Shown here one piece after another: positions 17,945 to 26,289 of a stretch of DNA of 53,936 bases. Below the pieces are notes generated by a model. That model ran no database searches. It was not told the origin of the DNA and saw only the letters and a program-made list of their open reading frames with translations. Position numbers and translations under genes: made by a program. The stretch lies in NCBI GenBank assembly GCA_016794565.1, contig JAEUHQ010000034.1, forward strand, positions 1 to 53,936, written 5' to 3'. Source of the stretch: Planctomycetota bacterium. Lineage in GTDB: Bacteria; Planctomycetota; UBA1135; UBA2386. Position 1 is the stretch's first letter. Every line of letters starts with the position of its first letter.

Positions 17945-20778
17945 TGGACGCGACTCGTGCAGCGCGCCTCCGCCGCGCCGGAGCCGCGGTCCTCGTGCTG
18001 GCCTTCGCGGCGACCCTGCCGGCGCAGGGCCCCGCGGGCGAAACTGCCCCGTCGCGCGACTTCGCGGTCCGCTGCGGCACCCTGCTCGTCGGCGACGGCA
18101 AGACGTCGATCGCCGGTGCCTGGCTCGTGGTCCGCGACGGCAAGGTCGCGCAGGTCGGCACCGACGCGCCGCCCCCCGACCTGCCCGTCGTGGACTGCTC
18201 GCAGAAGGTCGTGATGCCCGGCATCGTCGCGGTCGACAGCGACTTCGGCGGTGCGGCCGACTCCGACTACCAGGTCACTCCGGACGCGCTGGCGGTCGAC
18301 TCGTTCGACTTCGACCGCAAGTGGATCCCGGCGCTGCAAGGCGGCGTCACGACCGCGTACTTGTCGCCGGGCCGCGAACGCCTCGTGTCCGGCCAGGGCG
18401 CCGTCGTCAAGATCGCCGGCCGCGACATCGTCGAACGCGTGCTGAACGAGAACGTCTGCCTGCGCGTGAACTTCGGCGACGGCGCTCTGCGCGCGCCGCG
18501 CGTGTTCGAGCCGGTGCCGCATCCGACGTCGGACGAACCACTCGAACAGGCGCGCATCCAGACGCCGACGTCGCGTATCGGCTTGCTCGCCGAGTTGCGC
18601 GCCCTGTTCGCCGCTGCGACCGATCCCGCACACAAGATCGGCGGCGAGGGCCCGGCGGAGAACCGCTACGACGAACAGCCGCTCGCCGACGTCGTCGGCG
18701 GCAAGCTGCCCCTGCGCGCCGGCGCGTTCCGCACACAGGACATCCGCCGCGCCCTGCAGCTGCAGCAGGAGCTCGGCGTCCGCATGGTGCTCGAGAACCC
18801 GCAGGAGATCGGCCCGGTCGCGGCGCAGGCGGCCGCGCAGAAGGTCGCGGCGACGTTCCGCGTGCCGATCCGGTTCGGACAGCCGAACCCTGGCGGCGAG
18901 GATCGCCAGCAGAAGACGCCGGAGCCGCGCCCCGAGGCACCGGCACGCGCCGCCGCGGCGGGCATGCTCGTCGGCCTTTCGCCCGCACCGGGCGTCTCCC
19001 CGCGCGACTGGCTCGTCGCCGTGGGTTTCGCCGTTCGCCACGGCCTGTCGGTCGAACGGGCACTGCGCTCGGTGAACGCGGACGCCGCGGCGATCCTCGG
19101 GGTCGATGCCCGCGTCGGCACGCTCGCGCCGGGCAAGGACGCGGACTTCGTCGTGCTGAGCGGCGAGCCGCTCGCGATCGGCACGATGGTCGAAGCGACG
19201 TGGATCGACGGCCGCCGAGTCTACGCACGCACGACGGAGACGAACGCACTCGCTGTGCGCGTCGGCCGCATCCTCGACGCGGCCGGCCACGTGTTCAGGA
19301 ACGGTGTGATCCTCGTGCAGGACGGACGCATCAAGGGAGTCGGCGAGGACCTCGCGATCCCGTACGGCGCCCGCGTCGTCGACGTTCCGGGCGGCGTGAT
19401 GACCCCGGGCTTCCTCGACGCGTTCTCGCACCTCGGCCTCGCCGGCGACGGAGCGCCCGTGCCGCCCGGCCAGCCGAACCAGCGCTTGCACGACGCCGTC
19501 GCTCCCGACGACCCGATGTTCGGACCGGCGCTCGCCGAAGGCCTCACGACCGTTCTCGTGTCCGGCAAGGACCAGGGCGCCGTGAACGGCCGTGTCGCCG
19601 CGATCAAGACCGGCGCCCAGGACCGCGACGGCATGGTGCTGAGCCCGATCGCCGGCCTTCGCCTCGCGCACGACGCGATCGGCCCGGACGCGATCCGCGC
19701 GTTCGCGGACCAGGTGAACCGCGGCAAGCAGTACGTCGAGCAGTGGCGCAAGTACGAGAAGGAACTCGCGGAGTGGCAGCAGGGCAAGAAGGCGCCGCCG
19801 CCGCCGCCGCCGGCACCGACCGACGGAGCGCCGGTCGAGGACCCGGTCAGCGGCACGTGGGAAGCCGAGATCGACGTGCAGGGCCAGATGCAGGTGAAGG
19901 TGGCGCTCGACCTCGTGCTCGAGGGCACGAAGGTCACCGGCACGATCCGCATCTCGTTCGCCGGCCGCGATCTGCCCCCGCAGGAGATCACGTCGGGCTC
20001 GTGGGCCGACGGCAAGCTGAAGCTCGAGTTCCGCGGCATGGGCGGCTCGGCATCGCTCGAAGCGACGCTGCAGGGCGACACGCTCACGGGCAAGTTCACG
20101 ATGGGCCGGATGGGCGAACAGGACGTCACCGGCAAACGCACGAGCAAGGCGGGCGCACCGGCGCCGGCCGCGGCGGCGAAGAAGAGCGACAAGCCGACCG
20201 ACGACGGCAAGCCGAAGGCGCCGAACGTCGACGAGAACCTCGAACCGATGCGTGCGGCGATCGAGAAGAAGGCCGCCCTCGTCGTGCGGGTCTCGCGCGG
20301 CGCAGCGATCGCGGCGGTCGTCGAGTTGCTGGAGAAGGAGCAGATCCCGTACGTGCTGCAGGGCGCCGACGACCTCGTCGACGACCCGTCCTTCACGGCG
20401 GGGAAGAAACCGCCGGTACTGCTCGGGCCGGACGTGCTGATCGAGGAGAAGGGCCTTCTCCGCAACGTCGCCGCGATCTTCGCGGACCGCGACCTCCCCA
20501 TCCTGTTCGGCACCGGCGACTGCGCCGGCGCGCGCTTCCTCGCGGCGCACGCGGCGAACGCCGTCCGCTACGGCCTGTCACCTTCCGACGCGCTGCTCGC
20601 GCTCACGGCCTGGCCGGCGCGCGCCTTCCGCCTCGCGGATCGAGTCGGTTCCCTCGAGAAGGGCAAGGACGCGGACTTCGTGGTGTTCTCGGGCGATCCG
20701 TTCGAGCCGACGAGCCGCGTGCTGCTGGTGGTGTGCAACGGCGTCGTCGTGAAGGACCTGCGGGAGGAGCAACGATGA
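17944..20778 (+). CDS. Double amidohydrolase-like protein with internal beta-rich domain, array member 5
   Basis: 944 residues, twice the length of its neighbours. After a signal sequence ending near LPAQ, module 1 (about 45-425) reads MPGIVAVDSDFGG at strand 1 and ends with GTLAPGKDADFVVLSGEP. Module 2 starts at once (RILDAAGHVFRNGVILVQDG), reads TPGFLDAFSHLGLAG at strand 1, and ends with GSLEKGKDADFVVFSGDP. Neither has HxH. Inside module 2, after a helix and a run of prolines (about 619-625), lies a beta-rich segment of about 100 residues (about 630-735; GTWEAEIDVQ, KVTGTIRISFAG, LTGKFTMG) resembling a small barrel of repeated strands, which I cannot name. The start is ATG 17944 (sharing a base with the previous stop); a GTG one codon upstream is a minor alternative. 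The protein is exported, and hydrolytic activity is unlikely. The gene ends with GGAGGAG ahead of the next ATG. Confidence 0.85.
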   Translation: MDATRAARLRRAGAAVLVLAFAATLPAQGPAGETAPSRDFAVRCGTLLVGDGKTSIAGAWLVVRDGKVAQVGTDAPPPDLPVVDCSQKVVMPGIVAVDSDFGGAADSDYQVTPDALAVDSFDFDRKWIPALQGGVTTAYLSPGRERLVSGQGAVVKIAGRDIVERVLNENVCLRVNFGDGALRAPRVFEPVPHPTSDEPLEQARIQTPTSRIGLLAELRALFAAATDPAHKIGGEGPAENRYDEQPLADVVGGKLPLRAGAFRTQDIRRALQLQQELGVRMVLENPQEIGPVAAQAAAQKVAATFRVPIRFGQPNPGGEDRQQKTPEPRPEAPARAAAAGMLVGLSPAPGVSPRDWLVAVGFAVRHGLSVERALRSVNADAAAILGVDARVGTLAPGKDADFVVLSGEPLAIGTMVEATWIDGRRVYARTTETNALAVRVGRILDAAGHVFRNGVILVQDGRIKGVGEDLAIPYGARVVDVPGGVMTPGFLDAFSHLGLAGDGAPVPPGQPNQRLHDAVAPDDPMFGPALAEGLTTVLVSGKDQGAVNGRVAAIKTGAQDRDGMVLSPIAGLRLAHDAIGPDAIRAFADQVNRGKQYVEQWRKYEKELAEWQQGKKAPPPPPPAPTDGAPVEDPVSGTWEAEIDVQGQMQVKVALDLVLEGTKVTGTIRISFAGRDLPPQEITSGSWADGKLKLEFRGMGGSASLEATLQGDTLTGKFTMGRMGEQDVTGKRTSKAGAPAPAAAAKKSDKPTDDGKPKAPNVDENLEPMRAAIEKKAALVVRVSRGAAIAAVVELLEKEQIPYVLQGADDLVDDPSFTAGKKPPVLLGPDVLIEEKGLLRNVAAIFADRDLPILFGTGDCAGARFLAAHAANAVRYGLSPSDALLALTAWPARAFRLADRVGSLEKGKDADFVVFSGDPFEPTSRVLLVVCNGVVVKDLREEQR

Positions 20779-22133
20779 ATCTCGCGCTCATGGCGACTCT
20801 CGCCGCATCGCTGGCCGGCGCGGCGATCGCGCAGGACGCGCCCGCGCCGCCGAAGTTCGAGGTCTGGCACCCGCGGCGGCCGACGAACGAGAAGGACTAC
20901 CAGGTCGCGAAGTGGGGCCCGCGCGGACTGCCGAGTCCGGGCTACGCGTTCCGCGCCGCGAAGGTGCTGCCCATCACAGCGCCGCCGATCACGGACGGCA
21001 TCGTCGTCACGAAGAACGGCGTGATCGAAGGCGTCGGCACGGCGAAGGAGATCACCGTGCCGCCCGGCTACGAACTCGTCGACTGCGGCGACGCTGTGCT
21101 GCTGCCCGGATTCGTCGAGTTGCACTGCCACATCGCGAGCGAGAGCTTCGACCTCAACGACACCGTCCACCCGACGAACCCCGAGTTCCGCACGCTCGAC
21201 TTGGTGTCGATGGAACACGACCAGATCCGCACGGCCCGCGCCGGCGGCGTCGCGACGGTGCTCTACATCCCGGGCTCGGGCTCGAACATGGGCGGCTTCG
21301 GCACCCTCACGAAGACCTGGGGCAGGTCGCCGGAAGAAGCGCTGGTCCGTTTCCCCGGCAGCTTGAAGATCGCGCAGGCCGGCAACCCCGAGCGGTACAG
21401 CGGCGATCTCGGCACCGACATGATGGGAATGACGGAGGGCATCCGCCTCACCCTCCTCGACGGCAAGCGCTACTGGGAGAAGTACGAGGCCTGGCAGCAG
21501 GGCAAGGGCCAGAAACCGAAGTTCGACCCGACGCTCGAGCTGCTGCGCGGCCTGTTCCGCCACGAGTTCCCCGTGTCGGTGCACACGCAGATCTACCAGG
21601 TCGTGCTGACGACGCTGCAGCAACTGCGGCAGGAGCTCGGCCTGTGGACCGTGATCGTGCACGGCACGTTCGACGGCTACCGGCTCAGCGAGAACATGAT
21701 GCGCGCCGGTGTTCCCGTCGCCGGCGGTCCGCGGCAGTACTACTTCGATCCGCGCACCGGCCGCTTCGAGGGCCTCCTGTCGAACTGGTCGCGCGGCGGC
21801 GAACACGGCTGGCGCACGCCGGTGCTCGGCCTCGGCGAGAACGGCGTCGGCGTGAACACCGACTCCCCCGTGATCGCGCAGGAGCAACTGCCGCTGCAGG
21901 CGGCGATGGCCGTGCGTCTCGGCTTGCAGCACGAGTGGGCGCTGCGTGGCCTCACGATCAACGCCGCGACCTTCGTCGGCATCGAACACCGCGTGGGATC
22001 GCTGGAGGTCGGCAAGGACGCAGACCTCGGCATCTGGAACGGCGATCCGATCGATCCGCGCTCGCACGTCGACACGATGGTGATCAACGGGACGATCTGC
22101 TACCGCCGCGATCCGTCGCGGCCGCAGTGGTGA
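20775..22133 (+). CDS. Secreted amidohydrolase with intact metal ligands, array member 6
   Basis: 452 residues with signal peptide MNLALMATLAASLAGAAIAQ. This is one of two array members with a full-looking amidohydrolase metal site: strand 1 PGFVELHCHIAS (HxH), later VSVHTQIYQ and IVHGTFDGYR (two further His), and GVNTDSPV, the Asp after strand 8. The family's C-terminal signature VGSLEVGKDADLGIWNGDP is present. The arrangement resembles imidazolonepropionase-like members of the superfamily, which hydrolyse C-N bonds in cyclic amides or peptide-like substrates. The actual substrate is unknown; the signal peptide puts it in the periplasm or outside. The ATG overlaps the preceding stop and has the clearest Shine-Dalgarno of the array (GGAGGAG six bases upstream), so it could be translated more strongly than its neighbours. 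It is separated from the next gene by 10 bases. Confidence 0.9.
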   Translation: MNLALMATLAASLAGAAIAQDAPAPPKFEVWHPRRPTNEKDYQVAKWGPRGLPSPGYAFRAAKVLPITAPPITDGIVVTKNGVIEGVGTAKEITVPPGYELVDCGDAVLLPGFVELHCHIASESFDLNDTVHPTNPEFRTLDLVSMEHDQIRTARAGGVATVLYIPGSGSNMGGFGTLTKTWGRSPEEALVRFPGSLKIAQAGNPERYSGDLGTDMMGMTEGIRLTLLDGKRYWEKYEAWQQGKGQKPKFDPTLELLRGLFRHEFPVSVHTQIYQVVLTTLQQLRQELGLWTVIVHGTFDGYRLSENMMRAGVPVAGGPRQYYFDPRTGRFEGLLSNWSRGGEHGWRTPVLGLGENGVGVNTDSPVIAQEQLPLQAAMAVRLGLQHEWALRGLTINAATFVGIEHRVGSLEVGKDADLGIWNGDPIDPRSHVDTMVINGTICYRRDPSRPQW

Positions 22134-22143
22134 CGGACTCACG

Positions 22144-23379
22144 ATGACGAAGGTCCCTGCCACGCTGTCGATGCTCGCCGCGGCGACGTTCGTGTTCGCC
22201 GGACTGCTGCACGCGCAGGCCACGCAGGGAACAACGGCCCACCTCGCGGCGCGCATCCTCCCTGGCGACGCGGCGCCGCTCGACGGCGCGGTCCTGCTCG
22301 AGCGCGCCGGCAAGATCGTGGCGATCGGGCCTCGCGCGACGACGCCGATCCCGACCGACGCGACGGTGGTCGACCACGGCGACGCGTGGCTCTGCCCGGG
22401 CTTCGTCGACCTGCACCATCACGTCGCGGGCGGAGGCGGCGACATCAACGACATGACGATGCCGTTGAACGCCGAGCTGCGCACGGTCGACGTCGTGAAG
22501 CCGACCGAAGTCGAGATCCGCCGCGCTGCGGCCGGCGGCGTCACGACGACACTGTTCATCCCGGGCTCGGGCACGAACATCGGCGGCTTCGGCGTGCTGC
22601 TCAAGATGCGCTGGGGCGCGCCGCTCGATCGGCTGGTCGTGCGCGAGATCGGCGCGATGAAGGTCGCGCAGGGCTTCAACCCGGAGCGGCGCAGCGGCGA
22701 CCTCGGCCTCACGCGCATGGGCAGCAGCGAACTGCTGACCCAGCTTCTCCTGCGCGCGAAGGCGTACGCCGCGGCATGGCGGGCGTTCGACGCGGGCACC
22801 GGCCCGCGACCGCGCTTCGAAGCGGCGCTCGAGAACCTGCGGCAGGTCTTCGACAAGAAGGTCCCGGTGCTGATCCACACGGCCGGCGCACGCGACTGCA
22901 TCGCGACGGCACGCATGTTCCAGGACGTGTTCGACGTCCGCATGATCCTGTCGCACGGATGCTTCGACGGCTGGGTCGCCGCAGCGGCGCTCGCGAAGCG
23001 GAAGACGCCGGTGAACCTCGGCCCGCGCATGTACGAGTTCGATCCGTACGGCCGCTTCCAGGGCACGTGCCAGGCGTACTGGGACGCCGGCTGCCGCGAC
23101 ATCTCACTCAACACCGACGCCCCGGTCGTGGCGGCGGAAGAACTGCAGCTGCAGGCCGCGATGGCCGTGCGGCTCGGCCTGCCGTGGGACGTTGCGTTCC
23201 GCGGACTCACGATCCAGCCGGCGATCCAGATCGGCATCGCCGACCGCACCGGCTCGCTGGCCGTCGGCAAGGACGCCGACTTCCAGGTCACCGCGGGCGA
23301 TCCTCTCGACCCGCGCCACCAGCCGCTCGCGGTCTACATCGAAGGCACCTTGGTCCACCGACTCGGAGACGTGCGATGA
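22144..23379 (+). CDS. Secreted amidohydrolase with intact metal ligands, array member 7
   Basis: 411 residues. The signal peptide is MTKVPATLSMLAAATFVFAGLLHAQ. Strand 1 reads PGFVDLHHHVAGGGG, retaining HxH; VLIHTAGARDC and ILSHGCFDGW supply the later His ligands and SLNTDAPVV the strand-8 Asp. The C-terminus has GIADRTGSLAVGKDADFQV. It is clearly the closest sibling of the preceding gene: both share the INDMTMPLNAELRTVD / LNDTVHPTNPEFRTLD segment after HxH and the PGSG-N-GGFG block. The two may form a hetero-oligomer or have split substrate ranges; this is inference. The ATG lies 10 bases after the previous stop, and its own stop overlaps the next ATG by 4 bases. Confidence 0.9.
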   Translation: MTKVPATLSMLAAATFVFAGLLHAQATQGTTAHLAARILPGDAAPLDGAVLLERAGKIVAIGPRATTPIPTDATVVDHGDAWLCPGFVDLHHHVAGGGGDINDMTMPLNAELRTVDVVKPTEVEIRRAAAGGVTTTLFIPGSGTNIGGFGVLLKMRWGAPLDRLVVREIGAMKVAQGFNPERRSGDLGLTRMGSSELLTQLLLRAKAYAAAWRAFDAGTGPRPRFEAALENLRQVFDKKVPVLIHTAGARDCIATARMFQDVFDVRMILSHGCFDGWVAAAALAKRKTPVNLGPRMYEFDPYGRFQGTCQAYWDAGCRDISLNTDAPVVAAEELQLQAAMAVRLGLPWDVAFRGLTIQPAIQIGIADRTGSLAVGKDADFQVTAGDPLDPRHQPLAVYIEGTLVHRLGDVR

Positions 23380-24803
23380 AACTCCTCGCCATGCTCACCG
23401 CGATCGCCGCGCTCGCCGCCGCGACCGCCTCTGCGCAGGACACGCGCCCGATCGCGTTCACGAACGCGCGGCTCCTGCCGATCTCCGGTGCCCCCGTCGA
23501 GCGCGGCACCCTCGTCGTGCGGGACGGCAAGATCGACGCGATCGGTCCCGAAGTGCAGCCGCCGGCCGGCGCGCGCATCGTCGACGCGACGGGAATGACG
23601 ATCCTGCCGGGCCTCGTGAGCGCCGTGTCGCGCGCGGGAATCGTCGACCGCACGACGCCGCCGAGCGGCCCGATGCCGGGCGGTCGCCGCGGCCGCGGCG
23701 AGCCGATGCCCGGGCCCACCGGCGGCAACGCCGTGAACCAGGTCGCGACCAAGGTCGTGCAGAGCCTGCAGCCAAAGCAGCCCGTGTTCGGCGACCTGCT
23801 TCGCGCCGGCGTCACCTCGCTCGCGCTGTCTCCGACGGGAAGCGGATTCCCCGGACTCGGCGCCCTGCTTCGACCGGACGGCAAGACACTCGAACAGCTC
23901 ACCGCGGACGACGATGCGTTCGTGCAGATCGTGATGGCGCGCGACGCGGCGACGAAGAAGCTCCTGAAGGAGCAGTTCGAGAAGGCGAAGAAGGTCGTCG
24001 AGGAGAGGAAGAAGCCGCCCGAGAAGCCTGCTCCCGCCGAGGCGAAGCCCGCCGAAGCGAGGCCGCCGGAGAAGGCCGAGCCGCCGAAAGGGGACCAGCC
24101 CCCGAAACCGGAGCCGAAGCCGGAACCGAAACCGGAGCCCAAACCCGAGCCGAAGCCGGAACCCAGACCCGAGCCGAAGCCCGACGGCCAGCAGCCGGCC
24201 CCGCCGACCGCAGCACCCGCGAAACCCGAAGCGCCGAAGGACCCGAACGTCGAACTGCTCGCAGACCTGCTCGAAGGCAAGCAGCGTGCGATCGTGCAGA
24301 TCGACAGCGCGGCGGACCTGCTGCACTGGCAGCAGGCAGTGCCGGACGACGTGAAGTTCCCGCGCACGATCGCGGTGACCCGGCACGACACGTACGCGGG
24401 CACCGTCGACAACGTGCTCGACCAGGCGAAGGCGATGCAGTGCGCGGTGCTGGTGCCGCCGGACCTGACGACGTTGCCTCGCTCGCGCCACCTGATCCAC
24501 CCCGCACGGCGCCTGCACGACGCGGGCGTCGAGGTCGGCTTCGTGCTCGGTGACAACCCCGCCGCCGTCCGCATGCTGTTCTTCCGGTTGATGGAGCTCG
24601 TGCGCACGGGACTGCCCGCGGACGTGGCACTGCGCGGCGTGACGCTCGTCCCCGCGAAGGCGCTCGGCATCGACAAGACGTGCGGCTCGCTCGAGGCGGG
24701 CAAGGACGCGAACCTGCTCGTGTTCCGCGGGGACCCGCTGTCGCCGACCGGCGAACTGGCGCAGGTCTGGCTCAGTGGCCGCGAAGTGCCGCGGGAACCG
24801 TGA
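23376..24803 (+). CDS. Secreted amidohydrolase-like protein with Pro-Glu-Pro-Lys insert, array member 8 (HxH lost)
   Basis: 475 residues. The signal peptide is MKLLAMLTAIAALAAATASAQ. The sandwich strand GTLVVRDGKIDAIG is followed by strand 1 reading LPGLVSAVSRAG, without HxH. The barrel is interrupted by a Lys/Glu helix and then a PEPK-type low-complexity tract (about residues 243-269), a spacer typical of extended, possibly wall- or matrix-spanning linkers. The C-terminal part recovers the family pattern: LVPAKALGIDKTCGSLEAGKDANLLVFRGDP. It is probably a pseudoenzyme. The ATG overlaps the upstream stop by 4 bases, and a 22-base gap with GAGG separates it from the next gene. Its Gly/Arg-rich loop (GGRRGRGEPMPGP) is matched loosely by one at the N-terminus of the following protein. 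Confidence 0.82.
   Translation: MKLLAMLTAIAALAAATASAQDTRPIAFTNARLLPISGAPVERGTLVVRDGKIDAIGPEVQPPAGARIVDATGMTILPGLVSAVSRAGIVDRTTPPSGPMPGGRRGRGEPMPGPTGGNAVNQVATKVVQSLQPKQPVFGDLLRAGVTSLALSPTGSGFPGLGALLRPDGKTLEQLTADDDAFVQIVMARDAATKKLLKEQFEKAKKVVEERKKPPEKPAPAEAKPAEARPPEKAEPPKGDQPPKPEPKPEPKPEPKPEPKPEPRPEPKPDGQQPAPPTAAPAKPEAPKDPNVELLADLLEGKQRAIVQIDSAADLLHWQQAVPDDVKFPRTIAVTRHDTYAGTVDNVLDQAKAMQCAVLVPPDLTTLPRSRHLIHPARRLHDAGVEVGFVLGDNPAAVRMLFFRLMELVRTGLPADVALRGVTLVPAKALGIDKTCGSLEAGKDANLLVFRGDPLSPTGELAQVWLSGREVPREP
24102..24182 (+). repeat. In-frame (Pro-Glu-Pro-Lys)n coding repeat
   Basis: Degenerate 12-base units encode Pro-Lys-Pro-Glu six or seven times, with one Lys to Arg change near the end. Synonymous variation among the units (CCG/CCC, AAA/AAG, GAG/GAA) shows that the peptide rather than the DNA is conserved. 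Expected to form a stiff, extended linker. Confidence 0.85.
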
Positions 24804-24825
24804 CCGAGGCGACGAGGATCCACCG

Positions 24826-26205
24826 ATGATGCGCATCGAAACCCTGTTCGCGGCGTCGCTGACGCTGCTCCTCGCGGTCGACGCCACGGCGCAAGGTCGC
24901 GGCCGACGCGGCCAGCGCCCCGGCGGTCCCACGCCGCCGGCGGCGACGCCCGAAGCAAAGCCCGCGGAAGCGACCGACAAGAAGCCGAAGGCCTACACCG
25001 CGATCGTCGGTGGCGACGTCTACCTCGGCACCGGCCAGCGCCTCACGGGTGCGACCGTGCTGATCGCGGACGACAAGATCGACGCGGTCGGGCACAACCT
25101 GACGCTGCCCGAGGGCACGACGGTGATCGACGCAAAGGGCAAGACCGTGAGCCCCGGCTTCGTCTGCGTGCTCGGCAACGGCATGGGCGCACCGCGCAAC
25201 GGTCCGTTCGCCGACGCGGTGAACCCGTTCGATCCCGAGATCAAGCAGGGCCTCGCCGCCGGCATCACCACGTTCCTCGCCGGTTCGACCGGTTCGTCGG
25301 CGACTCCGTCCGGCAGCAACGCCGTCGTGAAGCTCGCGTACGGCGACGTGAAGGGCATGGTGCTGAAGGAGGATGCGGTCGTCGGCATGAGCGCCACCTT
25401 GAGCCTCGCGGACCGCGATCGCTTCGCAGACACCGTGAAGAAGGCGAAGGAGTACCTGAAGGCGCTCGAGGACTTCCCGAAGCAGAAGGCGGCCGACGCG
25501 AACGCGAAGGAGCCGCCGATGCCCGCGGGCGCCGACAAGATCGTCGCGGTGCTGCGCGGCCAGGCGACACTGTGGCTCTCCCTGAGCGGTAGCGGCTTCA
25601 ATCCCTTCGGGGGCGGCCGTCGCGGCGCCGCGCGCACCTCGGATGTCGACGCGATCCGCCAGGGCCTCGAGATCGCGGCGATGCTCGGCCGCGGCGTCGT
25701 CTTCCAGAAGCCGACGAGCGCGTGGCTCGTGCCCGACGAGATCGCCGCGACCGGCTCCATGGTCATCCTGAGTCCGCGCGACCGCCTCCCGGCGGACCCG
25801 GCGGCTCCGGACACGACCGGCAGCAACCTGGCTTCGGCCGCCATCCTCGGCAAGGCCGGCGTACCGGTCGCGGTCACCTGCCCGGTCGGCATGTTCGGCG
25901 GAGCCGGCGTTGGCACGGGGGGAATCCTCGGCCAGGACCTCAACACGCCCCACGTCGACGCCGCGTTTGCGGTGCGCGGCGGACTCGACAACCGCAAGGC
26001 CCTTCGCACCATCACCTTGGACGCGGCCAAATTGCTCGGCGTCGACAGCCGGGTCGGCTCGCTCGAAGCGGGCAAGGACGCCGACGTCTTGATTCTCGAC
26101 GGCGACCCGCTGCACTATGCCACCTTCGTGACGACCGCCCTGGTGAACGGGAAAGTCGTCTACGAGAAGGCCAAAGAGCCTCTGTATCGACACATCGCGC
26201 GGTGA
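24826..26205 (+). CDS. Secreted amidohydrolase-like protein, array member 9 (HxH lost)
   Basis: 459 residues from ATG 24826 (a second ATG follows directly; GAGG lies upstream). The signal peptide MMRIETLFAASLTLLLAVDATAQ is followed by a Gly/Arg-rich linker (GRGRRGQRPGGP). The sandwich strand ATVLIADDKIDAVG is followed by strand 1 reading SPGFVCVLGNGMG, without HxH. A charged insert (about 200-235) and FNPFGGGRRGAAR loop interrupt the barrel. The C-terminal signature is strong: ITLDAAKLLGVDSRVGSLEAGKDADVLILDGDP. It closes the array; the next gene begins 84 bases downstream. It is a probable pseudoenzyme of the superfamily. Frame choice is secure because signal peptide and C-terminal motif share it. 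Confidence 0.83.
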   Translation: MMRIETLFAASLTLLLAVDATAQGRGRRGQRPGGPTPPAATPEAKPAEATDKKPKAYTAIVGGDVYLGTGQRLTGATVLIADDKIDAVGHNLTLPEGTTVIDAKGKTVSPGFVCVLGNGMGAPRNGPFADAVNPFDPEIKQGLAAGITTFLAGSTGSSATPSGSNAVVKLAYGDVKGMVLKEDAVVGMSATLSLADRDRFADTVKKAKEYLKALEDFPKQKAADANAKEPPMPAGADKIVAVLRGQATLWLSLSGSGFNPFGGGRRGAARTSDVDAIRQGLEIAAMLGRGVVFQKPTSAWLVPDEIAATGSMVILSPRDRLPADPAAPDTTGSNLASAAILGKAGVPVAVTCPVGMFGGAGVGTGGILGQDLNTPHVDAAFAVRGGLDNRKALRTITLDAAKLLGVDSRVGSLEAGKDADVLILDGDPLHYATFVTTALVNGKVVYEKAKEPLYRHIAR

Positions 26206-26289
26206 GGTCGCCCCGACCCTCCCCCCGCAGCCGACGATCGCGCGCGGATCGCCCGACGAGCGGCGCGCCTGGCAAGGACGACCTTTCTC

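Noticed and set aside
24102..24182. PEPK repeat as a possible CRISPR or non-coding tandem repeat
   Set aside because: Units are degenerate at synonymous positions, in frame, have no spacers, and are part of a continuous protein.
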